From Russula earlei (taxonomy: Eukaryota > Basidiomycota > Agaricomycetes > Russulales > Russulaceae), in assembly GCA_025769875.1 (NCBI GenBank), contig JAGFNK010000003.1:310001-374000 (forward strand): DNA of 64,000 nt. Direction: 5' to 3'. The notes under the pieces are model-generated. The model did no database searches. It worked only from the letters and a program-made list of their open reading frames with translations, and was not told the origin of the DNA. This document shows, piece after piece, positions 39,007 through 49,460 of this stretch. The position numbers and the translations under genes are program-made. Numbering within the stretch: position 1 is the stretch's first letter; each line of letters opens with the position of its first letter.

Positions 39007-39193
39007 CATTGGGAATGATCTAAATGAGGGGTGGTCGGCTCAAATACGACGCAAATGTGGAGAAGTCACTCTGCTCATGGGTGAGCATTTTATTAGGAGA
39101 CTGGCAGGCAGGGGCAAATGCGTTGCATGAACGCGGCAGCCCGTGTTGCAAATGATATGCAGGCACGAATGCGTAATATATATCATGCACCTC

Positions 39194-39505
39194 TCAAAGA
39201 AAAATGAGTCTAATGGCCTCGAAGAAAACTGTGAATTCCCAAGGACAGTGAGTAGTGTGGAAGGCGAAGGGATGATAGAGCTTACCACCACCAACAACAA
39301 CGAGGAGAACCAAACCAAGAGCCCAGAGACCGATAGGCGACTGCTTTGCTAGCTTCTCCTTGCGAGATTCATTTACGGGGTTTTTGCCAGTACGAGCCTT
39401 TGTGGTGAACTGCTCGTTCCTTTGGCGGATGTCGCGTGACAAAGTCGGCTAATGGATTATATCAATACGTGAACGACGAGAGAGGGTGAGGATGGAACCA
39501 ACCAT
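39194..39505 (-). CDS. YSY6: RAMP4/SERP1-type ER stress-associated translocon protein
   Basis: The body reads PTLSRDIRQRNEQFTTKART, then SRKEKLAKQSPIGLWALGLV and the membrane helix LLVVVGG. After an intron it ends VFFEAIRLIFL. Size (about 68 residues) and layout, with a basic cytosolic N-terminus and one C-terminal membrane anchor, fit RAMP4, which sits at the Sec61 translocon. No ATG lies in the main exon. The best start is an ATG-only exon at 39503-39505 followed by an intron (39449-39502, donor GTTGGT). The second intron (39229-39285) is 57 bases long and has no in-frame stop, so its retention would still give an open frame. The gene diverges from Bmt5 with 160 bp between starts. Confidence 0.8.
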
Positions 39506-39665
39506 AAAGTGAGATGAAAAGACAGAAAGAAGGACTGGGGTGCGACGAGATGAAACAAAGTGAGCGGGGGGCGTAACTCGGTTGAGATGGTTGTGTTGTC
39601 GTGTCATTTCACGTCTAAGCGCTGCGCTCAGCGCTTTATTTGATCGTGTTGTCTCCCAACCATCC

Positions 39666-40727
39666 ATGGCCAAGAGTAAGAAGCCATCTCTTAAAGCCAC
39701 CCTCTCATCCGCGCAGGCTCGGCTTAAGAAGAAGAAACAGGCAGAGGATGCTACCCTTCAGGCCCTCAATCACCGAGCCAAAGGAGTGAGTCGAAAGGGT
39801 ATGGCGAAGACGCAGATCCCACAGCGATCAGCCATCCCATTCGATCCCTCGGACCATATCCTTCTCATCGGCGAGGGTGACTTTTCCTTCGCCAGCGCGT
39901 TGTTGCAACGCCCCCCTGCACCGTTGGAGCATCTCCCTCCTGCAAACATCATAGCAACCGCATACGATACGGAGGATGAATGCTATGCTAAGTACACCGA
40001 CGCGGAACAAAACGTCCGTGTACTACGAGAGAAGGGCACTCGGGTGATTTTTAGCGTCGACGCAACGAGGCTGGAGAAAACCTCTGCACTCAAGGGGAAA
40101 GTGTTTGACCGCATAGCGTGGAACTTTCCTCACGCCGGTAAGTAAACTTCACTGTACTCCAGGTGGCGTGCTGATGACAGAAAAGGACGCGCAAGGGAAA
40201 GGAATTACGGACCAGGACAGGAATGTGCTATCTAATCAGGTTCTCATCCTCGGATTCCTTCGTTCTGCGGCGAAATTCCTGGTTCGCGGACCCGTACCGC
40301 AGTTACAATCGTCCCGCAAGCGCAAGCGTCTCTCGGATGATGATGGCGATGAACTCACTGATGAAGGCGACAATCAGATAGTCGGAGTGAGTGGGCGCCG
40401 GCGCAGAGGAACCGTCCTCATAACGCTGCGGAATGTCCCACCTTACACTGAATGGTCCGGTTGCGGCAGCTGCCTCTCGTCGCTACCACTGATATTATCA
40501 TTTCGCGTAGGGACGTGCCAAAGCTGGCGAAGAATCCACCTCCACCTCGTTCCTCTGTTGAGCCGCCGAACCCGCACTACATTCTGTTTCGTTCGTTTGG
40601 TTTCGATCGAAACGATTGGAACGGTTATAAACACCGGATGACGAAGGGAGAAAGAGCACGCGGTCAGGGAAAGACTGGGGAAGGAGGGGAAGATAGAACA
40701 TGGGAGTTTTTCTTGAAAAATGAGTAG
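39666..40727 (+). CDS. BMT5: 25S rRNA uridine-N3 methyltransferase Bmt5-like
   Basis: Starts MAKSKKPSLKATLSSAQARL, a basic nucleolar-type leader. The methyltransferase-fold start is DHILLIGEGDFSFASALLQR, the hallmark of the DUF2431 family. NIIATAYDTEDECYAKYTDA, FDRIAWNFPHAGK (motif with N-F-P-H) and SNQVLILGFLRSAAKFL follow. Near the end are VLITLRNVPPYTEW and HYILFRSFGFDRNDW. Yeast Bmt5 makes m3U2634 in 25S rRNA. Introns lie at about 40140-40185 and in the 40450-40510 region. The product is about 325 residues. Confidence 0.9.
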
Positions 40728-40798
40728 ATTGATATGCGTACTGCTCGTGCGCGCTGAGCGTTGTGCGTGTGGTCGGAGTTGAAAGAAGACGTCACTTG

Positions 40799-41674
40799 AT
40801 GCACCCACCGAGAGGCCCTGGGCTTGCAGCACTTGTTGGGCAGAACGCCCGCTCTTACTCGGTCTCAGTCAAACCACCTCGGGTGTATGAAAACAAGCCC
40901 AGTCCTCGTGTCTATTCGGTCAAGAAAACATTTCTCTATCACCAATACCTCCGTCTCCTCCAGTCAACTGCACACTCCCCTCTCATCTTCCTACAACACA
41001 ACAAGTTTTCCGTCCCTAGGCTCATAAAACTGCGCAAGGAAATCGTGAAGGCTGCTTCACGTCATGCCACCCCACCGCCCTCTCTCGCTCACCCGAGTCC
41101 AAACCCCGTGCACGTAACGCCGCCGTCACCACCGACGCTGAGCATCATCCGTACCTCCCTGTTCGGCGTCGCGCTCCGCGACTTTGCGCCGATCGACGCC
41201 AAGACGAGCGAAGACATTGCGCAGACCGTGCAAGGCGGGCTCGCCGTGCTGTCTCTCCCCAGCCTCAACCCGCCGCAGCTGCAGGCGATACTTCGAGCGC
41301 TACAGCGCAGCGCGCCGACACCCAAGCCCCCCTCTGCAGAGGAGCTGAAGCAAGCCGCCGCGCTCGAACTCCAGGACCCGCCGAACCCGGGTCGACGCGT
41401 GAAGCGCTCACGCAAGGTCCACGAGCCGGAACTCACGCTCATGGGCGCGCTCATCGAGGGTCGCATCTTCAAGGCCGAGGGCGTCAATCATGTTGCCACG
41501 CTGCCGACGTTGGGCACGCTGCATGCTCAAATTATCGGACTGCTGAACAGCCCTGGTGCGCAGCTCGCTGCATTGCTGAGCGAAGCGAGTGGCGGAAAAC
41601 TCGCGCGGACTCTGGAGGGCTTGAAGAAAAGTCTCGACGAGGGGGAGGGGGAGACGCGCCACGTCGATAATTAA
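40799..41674 (+). CDS. mitochondrial large ribosomal subunit protein uL10m
   Basis: A single exon of about 291 codons from the ATG at 40799 (MHPPRGPGLAALVGQNARSY). The basic, acid-free first 40 residues suit a mitochondrial targeting peptide. KKTFLYHQYLRLLQSTAHSP, LIFLQHNKFSVPRLIKLRKE and IIRTSLFGVALRDFAP resemble the L10 fold (helix, strand, LRKELR-type motif). The later part is Ala/Leu-rich and ends LARTLEGLKKSLDEGEGETR. The protein would anchor the L7/L12 stalk of the mitoribosome. Sequence conservation in this family is low, so the call rests on the LIFLQHNK...KLRKE region and on length. It follows Bmt5 by only about 70 bp on the same strand. Confidence 0.75.
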   Translation: MHPPRGPGLAALVGQNARSYSVSVKPPRVYENKPSPRVYSVKKTFLYHQYLRLLQSTAHSPLIFLQHNKFSVPRLIKLRKEIVKAASRHATPPPSLAHPSPNPVHVTPPSPPTLSIIRTSLFGVALRDFAPIDAKTSEDIAQTVQGGLAVLSLPSLNPPQLQAILRALQRSAPTPKPPSAEELKQAAALELQDPPNPGRRVKRSRKVHEPELTLMGALIEGRIFKAEGVNHVATLPTLGTLHAQIIGLLNSPGAQLAALLSEASGGKLARTLEGLKKSLDEGEGETRHVDN

Positions 41675-41783
41675 ATAAATATTTTAACTTCGGAGTGCGA
41701 ATGATTAGGGGTAACCAGTCAATAATAAGTTGATGAACGCGAGTGGCGATTTTCAAAAGGATCGGTTTTTGTTGGATTGGAAA

Positions 41784-44134
41784 ATGTGTGTCGTTCATGG
41801 TCGTCGAATCCGTCAAGCTTTTCTTTTACTGAAGATCAATCAACCATAGGGATGACGACGACGAGTTTCTCTACGGCGATACCGAGCTCAAAGACTCTTC
41901 TCTTTCAAAGGTACCCGTCGCCCTCGTCGCAGAGGTACCCCCAGCCGGTGAGACACCTCCCCTGCTCTTGTGCCCTCCCCGGGGCACATTTTGTATTCTA
42001 CTCGTTCCAACGAAATATAATCGACATTTTGCTCACTCCTTTCTTGCGTGCCCGTCAGTTGAACCTGATGAGTGAGTTCAGCAACTGTCAACCCTCCCCG
42101 CGCTCCCTCTCACTCTAATATTGTGTCTCCTTAGCATTCCGTTTGGAAAACCTACGCCAGCGGACGACGATTTATTCCCACCGATCCGCCCTTCTGCCGA
42201 CGCAACTACTCCTCAGGCTGATGACGCCGAGGAAATGGGGGATGACGTCGACCTGGATGCGGTGACTGGGGAAGGCAGCGACGCGTCCGAGGAGAGTGAA
42301 GAGGTGAGCTCGTCTGTGCCGCGTGGTGTATGCATCTCTTGAAGATGAAGCACAGGACATTGAATTTATAATGGAACCGGCGAATCGAACCCTTGATTTG
42401 CGGTGCGTGACTCGCCTCTGCTCCCTCCCCTTCCTTCATCCTTCTTTAGGCCAAGCAGACCCGTCCCGCGCAATGCAACCACCACACCTCAAAAAGGTTT
42501 GGTCGCCGCTCTTGCCACCTTAGATGTAAACTTATCGTTTTAGGCACAGCCCCTCCCCCTGGCCCATCGTTAACGACTGAATACACTCCCCGCGAACGAG
42601 GTGGTCCCGTCAAACCCCCAGCGCCCCAGCTACCCCCGACGGGCACTCCCATCTCCAAGTCCGTGACAACCCCCATTATAACTCCTACGGCTGCTTCTGC
42701 AGGCGCCTCAGTGCATTCTGCGTCAGAAATCCAGTCGTATGTTGAAGATGGCCCCGACCCTGCGACCCTTCCACCTGTCACTGCACCACCATCTCACCCT
42801 GCCATTGACCCGACAGCAACGGGCATGCTGGAGGGCCGGCCAGTCTTTGAAGTGGACATGGCAGCGCTCGCAGACAAGGCCTGGCGACGACCGGATTCAG
42901 ACATCAGCGACTGGTTCAACTACGGGTTCGATGAGATCAGTTGGGAGGCTTACTGTTATCGACGACGCGAGCTTGGCGACCTCGCGGCTGTCCTCAAAAC
43001 CAACGTCGTGGTGCGCGTCGTATTTTTTTCCTGGCATATGATCTATTCTTGGGAGCTCATTGTATTGCTCGTTGCGAATGTGAATGTGAATGTAGAATTT
43101 CTCTGGCATGCCCGAAGACCAGCTCACCCAGCTTCCCCCGGAGATTCGTACAATGGTTATGACTGGCGCAGCCGCCATGATGGCTAACGGCGGTGGGCCG
43201 ATGATGCAGCCTGGCATGAATCCCATGATGGCACCTGAAATGGGCAACATGAATATGGGACCACAAATGATGGACCCCATGATGGCTGGTATGGGCGGTG
43301 AGATGGGTATGGATGGTGTCAACGTTGGTGTTGGTGTTGGCGCGCCACAGCAGGGCCAGGGTGGCCCAATGCCCGACCAACTGGGTGCGGGCGTGGATGG
43401 CTTTGGTCCTCAAGGCGGCATTGGAGTCGGCATGGGGATGGCAGAATATGGCATTCAGGTTTGTCATGACACTGCGGCCTTGCAACGAACAGATTTAACA
43501 ATTTTAGGATCAGAGCGGGATGCAACAGATGCAACAACAGCAACAGCAGCAAATACAGCAACAGCAGCAACAGCTGCCGCCGCCGCAGCTTCAGCAGCAG
43601 CAGCAACAGCAATTGCAGCAACAACACATGTACCAAAACATGGAAGCCCCCGTCGCACCATCGCCGCCCGTGGGCCCTTCCCGCGGCATTACGCAGGGCC
43701 CTTTTCGCGGCCCGCGTGGTATGATGGCGCGTGGTGGGCGGGGAGGGTACATGCTTCGAGGAAGAGGTATGGCTCCCCCCCTCGTTCCCCCACCATGGGC
43801 ACGCAGCTGATCGGGTGAGCGCTAGGTGGCCACCCTACGCCACCCGCGCGTCCGGCGTCACCTCTCCCACCCAATGTGCCCACAGGCCCTCGAAACCAAA
43901 ACAAGTACAAGGACAGGGACAATAACGCCCAGGCAGTCGATGGCCTAGACTATGGTGGGGGCGCATTCGGGGGAATCGATCGGAGCAGCGCGACCCCCGT
44001 CCCAGATTTTGATGACCGCACCGGCAGGTGAGTGAACCGTTTTTTGCCGTTTGTTCAGTCTAAGGTCCATCTATCGTAGGAAACGGAGAGATCGTTCACC
44101 CAGCGATGATCGACGGGAGCCAAAGAGGCGTTGA
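41784..44134 (+). CDS. FIP1: polyadenylation factor Fip1
   Basis: The Fip1 motif is unmistakable: SDISDWFNYGFDEISWEAYC followed by YRRREL. Upstream is the acidic start DDDDEFLYGDTELKDSSLSK and EAQDIEFIMEPANRTLDLR. Downstream are Met/Gly-rich repeats (MNPMMAPEMGNMNMGPQMMD), a poly-Gln/Pro region (about 43520-43630), an Arg/Gly stretch (GPRGMMARGGRGGYMLRGRG) and an Arg/Lys/Asp end (RDRSPSDDRREPKRR). Fip1 links poly(A) polymerase to CPF/CPSF. The acidic start has no ATG of its own. The best model splits the start codon: AT at 41784-41785, an intron 41786-41849 (GTGTGT..ATAG), then G, giving MDDDDEFLYGD. Seven or more further introns are present. Confidence 0.9.
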
Positions 44135-44144
44135 CACCAGAGTT

Positions 44145-44168
44145 CACACACACACACACACACACACA
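44145..44168. repeat. CA dinucleotide microsatellite
   Basis: About twelve CA units directly after the Fip1 stop, in the likely 3' untranslated region. A short T run follows at about 44189. Confidence 0.9.
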
Positions 44169-45202
44169 ACGGTATTCTTCTGTCCTTTTTTTTTAATATC
44201 CTTTATTGCGTTGTCCCCCTGGTCCCCGATAGTAATCTATCTATTTTGCACGCGACAAGCCTGATTGACCAAGGCGAACCATCTCGTCCTGGACGATTCT
44301 GCATCGCGAGGAAGTCGGTGTGTATATACCCTGATAAACACGCGGCCGTGCCCGTACTAGCTCGGCGATCGCACACGCATCCCTGTGGTCTAAGGAGCGG
44401 AACCGATTTTACAAGGCCGACTGCGCGGGCTCACCTTGCTCACATGATCCACCCGCACTACTATTGAGGTAACTTGAAGGAGTTCCCTCTTTGGGGCCAA
44501 TGATACGGTCTGTCCCGTACAGTGAGTGATGGATATCGTTACGAGACTGCGGTTCGCGGATGTCTCAACGCGCCTCTTGCTCACCCCATGCTTCATTCAT
44601 CCGACTGCGCTTGCCGCGAAGAGATCCATTCTTTCCATGACGTGGCGTGCCCTGTGTCTGTGATTTTTCTTTGATACTTGCTCGCGAACAATAATTCGCC
44701 GTTTAGTCACGCCGCCTTGTAGTAGGCTGAGGAAGTCATTGGTAATCGCCCACTTGGACTTGTGCTGCGAAGAGAACAAAGGACAATCACATCACGGTAT
44801 ATGTTGTTTGATCGTGCTGCATCTTAGCGTGTGTGTTGGGTGTTAGGAACGATAGCTTGGCCCATTTCCATTATCTCCAAACGCTATGACAGTATCATAC
44901 GCCCTCCCAACCCTCCTGGCTAATTTTTCTTCCTGTTTGACGGTGGCTGCGTGCCCAAGATTTCCAAGGCCATGGCAGTGTCTCCACGGGGCAGATAACG
45001 AGGCCCGCGACATCCCCCGTTCATACCCATTAAGCACCGTATTATAAACCGCCACCTACCGGGATCCTTGAATGACATACGTGTCGCACACCGTCCTAAG
45101 ATCTCGAGAAAACGCTTTCTCCCACGCCAACACATATGCTCGGGGCCGTCGTATCCCGCGGTGATGCCAAAAAAAAAAAATTACAGACGACTAGGACCTC
45201 CC
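44169..45202. other. gene-poor stretch at the start of the accessory region
   Basis: Only short overlapping ORFs with no family features. A run of eleven A lies at about 45170-45180, just past the stop of the first zinc-finger gene. I see no gene. Confidence 0.5.
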
Positions 45203-46244
45203 TCATTCGCGCCAAAGACCCAGCATGCCCATCTTGACCGCCTTGTTGTGAAATGACAGACGTGCCTCGCACTGGGCAAGCTCCACCGCGATCGCTTTGT
45301 CGACGACTTGCTTGACCAACTTCTTCGCGTCGTAGATCGCATATCCTCGCCCAGGGAGTACGGCAGTCGAGTGTTTCCTTTTGAGGTGGCCCCGTAGAGC
45401 GTCGCGCCGTCTTCCGGTCCAATTACAGCCCGGTTGCGGGCAGAACAGGCAGCGCGGTAAATGCTGGAGGACATGCCGCTCCAACTCCTGCCGACGCGTG
45501 AACTTCCTTTGGCATTCAGGAAACGGGCAAGCGGGCGGTAATTTCTTGTGCCCCGTTTCCTTTTGCGGAGGGGGAGCATCGGCGTGGGATGCATCTTCGA
45601 GCAACACTGACTGTGCAGGTTGTGAGGGAGGCGCCGGGGTGCCGTAAAAAGTCCAACAATCCTGCAATATGTGAACAGATGGGGGCATAACCATCATAAG
45701 GCGACTATGTCTGTTTGATAAGGACTTCCTACCGGAGCCAATGGCAGTGTGATAGCTGCCGCGTGAGAACTTGATCGGCAAGTATAGGCGTCCAAAGGCG
45801 ACGTCCCTTGATGTGGTGATGGTCCCGCTGCTTGGAGATTTGTCTGATGTAGAATCTGTGTCTATACACAAGTGACTCGATTGCATTTTTACAATGAGTA
45901 AAGAGCGGCGTCAACGTACGCCTTGGCCAGGAAGGAACAAGTGTGGCACTCCGAGCTGCGGATGCACAGATATCTGGGGGGTATCCAACGGAAAGCGCAT
46001 CTGGGGGTGGTCGTATATCTGGGTACCGATGACCGCAGTGTGCTTCACAGAGGCGGGCATGTCATAGAGAGCGAAGTTCGGATGGTGATTAAGTCTTTGC
46101 GGCATGGCGAATAACTGAAGATTGAGAGACATCAAGTCATGAAAGCTAGACGATTGCTAGAATCACTTCTGCACATAGATCTACGGAGGGCCAAGATGGA
46201 GGAAGTTGAGAAATGTCCACAGGATTGAAATCTGGAAGACACAT
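45203..46244 (-). CDS. two-finger C2H2 zinc-finger protein, paralogue A
   Basis: The last exon carries finger 1 (CPFPECQRKFTRRQELERHV then LQH) and finger 2 (CPQPGCNWTGRRRDALRGHL then KRKH). The conserved tail follows: GYAIYDAKKLVKQVVDKAIA, then VELAQCEARLSFHNKAVKMG and MLGLWRE. Upstream exons are joined with a GTACGT donor after FLPGQG (about 45920). The earliest exon starts MCLPDFNPVDISQLPPSW at 46244, and an intron of about 52 bases precedes LFAMPQRLNHHPNF. Fingers of this type usually bind DNA. The target is unknown. Genes B (50.8-52.0 kb) and C (58.6-59.7 kb) are paralogues on the same strand. Exon 1, found in B and C, was not found here, although a GTAAGC..CTAAT..TTAG intron lies just upstream. 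Confidence 0.8.
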
Positions 46245-47114
46245 CTAAGAGGAGCCACCCGAGGAGAATGATTAGCATAGTAGTCGCCTATCCCGTCACG
46301 GTGGGTCTGAGCTTACGACTCGTGTTTGATGCGACAAACCGCAAGGTTCCCTGCTAACCCTTCTGATATGCTTTGCGATAGATGGGATTGTCGGAGAAGG
46401 TGACTATGCGCCTGGCCCTAGCTTGCCTTTAAACATGAGTTTTGGCGGATACATTTCCGGTTTGGCGCGGAGGCGATTCAAGGCAAAGATGAATAGATGA
46501 AACACCAGGTGATGCCCGAGGAACGTGCCAGCCCGCCGCATATCATTTCGATGAAGACGGCCCGAAACTTTGTGAGGAACAAGTGTGCCTTCCTTGGCCG
46601 AGAAACACCGTACACAACACAACTCTGGTGCCAACGAGCGGGTCATGTGAGAATCCAGAAAATGGAGTCAATGATTTAATCATGGGCTCCTAATTTTCGG
46701 TCATAGATCATTTCGGATTGTAAGGAGAACAAAGGTCGTACCAACAGATATCACCAGAAACCGACTCGCTCACGCTCGCGCTGATTGCCATTGCATGCCG
46801 GCAAATTTCCTTGGCTCCTCACTTGACACAGCAGTAGAAGCGCCCGGAACCGCCTTGGCCCCATCATAGCATCATTCCGATAGGTCCATCGGAATTTGTA
46901 CCAATAACAGTACTAGCAATGAGCTGCCGCAACAACCAGGGCAGCCTGCACGGGAGACGCGAGGGGTAGACCGTGGCGCTGCACGAGGACGGTGCCAGAC
47001 CAGTTCCCAACTCCAGCGATAGCAGGCAGCGCGTATGATGGACGTGAGCACGGCGTCCGCTCACAGTCATAGTCGACCCCGACCCCGTTGCGGACGTCGG
47101 TACTCGGCCGCATG
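46245..47114. other. spacer upstream of zinc-finger gene A
   Basis: No convincing gene. A motif of about 30 bases (CGCTCACGCTCGCGCTGATT..., near 46768-46796) recurs near 54705 and 60667, upstream of the other two zinc-finger paralogues. Two overlapping minus-strand ORFs at 46864-47113 have no recognisable domain. Confidence 0.4.
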
Positions 47115-47456
47115 GGTTGCGCGACTACGGAAGACCGCGCCGGGGCAGCAGACGCGGGTGGTTTGCCGATGAGAAGCGTAGGGAGCGGTGGGACTCAGCT
47201 GTTTATTTTTGGTCCCGGGGACTAAAAGGTTTCAGCCGCCAGCCGCAGCCGCCTTGATGCCGTGCGGCAAGTTCCGTTCTGTTCCGGTTGCGCGACTGCG
47301 AAGACCGCGCAGCGGCGCAGTCAGGTAGGCCTACAGGCGCGGATGGTTAGCCGATGAGGGGCTACGGAGGGAGCGGTGGGACTCCGGGTTTAATTTGGGC
47401 CCCGGGAACTACAAGGTTTAGAAACCTTTCCTCGATGCTGTGCGTGAGAAAGGAGA
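47115..47456. repeat. imperfect tandem duplication of a ~171-178 bp unit
   Basis: Unit 1 starts GGTTGCGCGACTACGGAAGA at 47115. Unit 2 starts GGTTGCGCGACTGCGAAGAC at 47286. Both continue with the same order of blocks: GACCGCGC, then GCCGATGAG, GGAGCGGTGGGACTC, GGTCCCGGGGACTA or GGCCCCGGGAACTA, AAGGTTT and GATGCYGTGCG. Small insertions make the offset grow from 171 to about 178. No coding function is evident. Confidence 0.85.
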
Positions 47457-49090
47457 GGAGGGAAACAGAGAAGAAAGAGGAGGGACTCCGACGGGGCGCT
47501 GAACGGTCGGGATTGTGAAATTGCTTCGGCACCTATCATCTCGAACCTTCGGAAACATCTCTGGACTGGACCGACCGATGACTTGATTTTAGTCTAAAAC
47601 ATCGATCAACGCTGACGAGGGCTCACAGTGGGGTTTGAACCCAAGCATATACCCGGACGATCGATCTGAGCATCGCCCCAAGGTCCCTGAACGCGTGAAC
47701 GCCCTCATTCTTTCACCTTTCACCCATGGACAAGAACTAGCTCGTCCTCAGACGTTCACACTCGCCGCCACGTCCACCTCATCCGTAGTAGCCACGCCAT
47801 CTCCTTCGCGTCAACCCCCACCGTCCCGCCTACTCAGTCCACCGTTCTGCGTGTTGCCGCCACTTCGTTGCCGTTATCAACCCGATGCTGATACTCCGTT
47901 CGTCTCACCCAGTCCCCATTCCTGAAATATATCATTACAGCGAAATTCAGATCCAGCGCGCCAAGAACCTCTCAAAATTCCTTCAATGATCGCGGAACTT
48001 TCACATGGACGACAGAGAGGGTGTAATCCGATACCACCAAGAGTTGTGTTGTGAGACCTCTGTAAGCCCGTCCTCTACCACTCGATTTGTGGATCTGGCA
48101 CGGCTTTCACCTAGAGGACAGCGAAGTACTCCTTGCTCACTTTATGATCAAGTACCCTAATGGGCCAGACCGAGTGTACCACTCGACGAGGTGTTCCGCT
48201 ACGTGCGCAACGCCTTATCTCGAAGGAGCCTCGAAGTCGACGCTGCGTGCCGCCGAAGCAGCAGGGGGACCCCTGTATCCCCATCGTTCGTATCCCGACG
48301 TCTTCGCTAGACGCCTTGCCTGTAGATTTCCAGGCTGTCACCCTCTCAACCACCACCGCCGGCTCTGCGCTACCCGTAGTCGCCTCAGCTCTGTCAGCGC
48401 CCGCACCCTCAGTCTCGCCCGTCGTCGTCTCATCTTCGTCTATCACCTCTTACTAATAGCCTCGCCCGCCACCATAGCTCTTACCTCGTCCGCCGCCGTC
48501 GTCTCAGCTCCGCTCGCCGCCATAGTTTCAGTCTCGCTCGATGGCATCGTCTCAGCTTCGTTTCCCCCCTGCCGTCTCAGCCCCAATTGTAACTGTCACC
48601 CCTCGTCCTCGACCCCTTCCAAACCGACATCAGGAATTCCACGTCTTGATCCGCCGCCGCCGTTTCCGTCTTCCGATCCCGTGGAGCCCCTGCCTCTGCC
48701 TCTCGCCGCCGAGTCAACCCACCCATGCCAAGCCAAGCCACACCCGATGGTTGCTTCATGCAAGAGCGTCGAAGCCCCAAAAACAAAAACCGATGCCCAC
48801 GCCAACATCAGCACGCAGGAGCCAAAGCCACAGCAATCACGCAAGCCGCCCCTGCATGCAAGGACATGCCGCCAGCCTCAGCAGCACCGACTTCACCACG
48901 TTGCATGTTGCCACTCAGTTCAACCACGCGCCGGCGGAGGGAGAAACCGTCGCCGCAACAAGAGGGTTGTAGCATCAGCATCAGCAACAACATCGGCGAC
49001 TGACAACGAAGTCGAGCATGCCCACACTCCTTCCTTCGATGTCAGCTCACCGCCTTCCACGTCTGCATGAATCCGGCAACAGCTCAGGAC
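47457..49090. other. pyrimidine-biased DNA with a long open frame, no supported gene
   Basis: A plus-strand frame is open for 327 codons (48087-49070), and shorter ones overlap it in other frames. The plus strand is strongly C/T-rich here, which by itself removes stop codons, and the peptide (Ser/Pro/Ala/His-rich) shows no domain. I do not call it a gene. The segment may be a decayed transposon. Confidence 0.4.
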
Positions 49091-49099
49091 ATGCAAAGC

Positions 49100-49460
49100 C
49101 CGACAGTGTCGTGTTTAGGTATTTTTCCGAGGACGGTCAAAATTTCGAACCCGGTTGGTGTAAGGTAATCCTTAAGGCTATCCTCGATTGATTGGATCAG
49201 CTGCAATGGAGTGCGTTGTCATGAGTCGAGCATGATCCTTTTTGATACCCACCCCACCTGTCTCCGTGTCGGAACCTTGCCACCGCCACCTTTGTTTGCC
49301 TTCCCCGGTATCGGACTGCGTTCTCATTTGCCCCATATTAGCCGTCTGTAATTATCACTTGTAGGTACCCCAAATGTATATAAGACGCGCCTCCTGCTCA
49401 TCGAGGAGGTAAGTCAAGTAGTAGAAATAAAATCATCCACATTCCGAGATCTCAGTTTTC
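49100..49460 (+). repeat. LTR-like segment (possible solo LTR)
   Basis: On the plus strand a TATA-like box (TATATAAG, 49377-49384) is followed by a small perfect hairpin (CCTCCT-GCTCATCG-AGGAGG, 49390-49409) and an AATAAA signal (49426-49431). This promoter-then-poly(A) order within 60 bases is the layout of a U3-R boundary in an LTR. The ends and target duplication could not be fixed, and no internal element is attached. The call is tentative. Confidence 0.35.

Noticed and set aside
47600..47660. Possible minus-strand tRNA (GGGTTCAAACCCC)
   Set aside because: Only a T-arm-like sequence is present; no D arm or A box lies at the right distance.
48087..49070. 327-codon plus-strand open frame
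   Set aside because: The strand is strongly pyrimidine-rich, so stop codons are rare by composition. Two other frames are also open there and the peptide has no domain.
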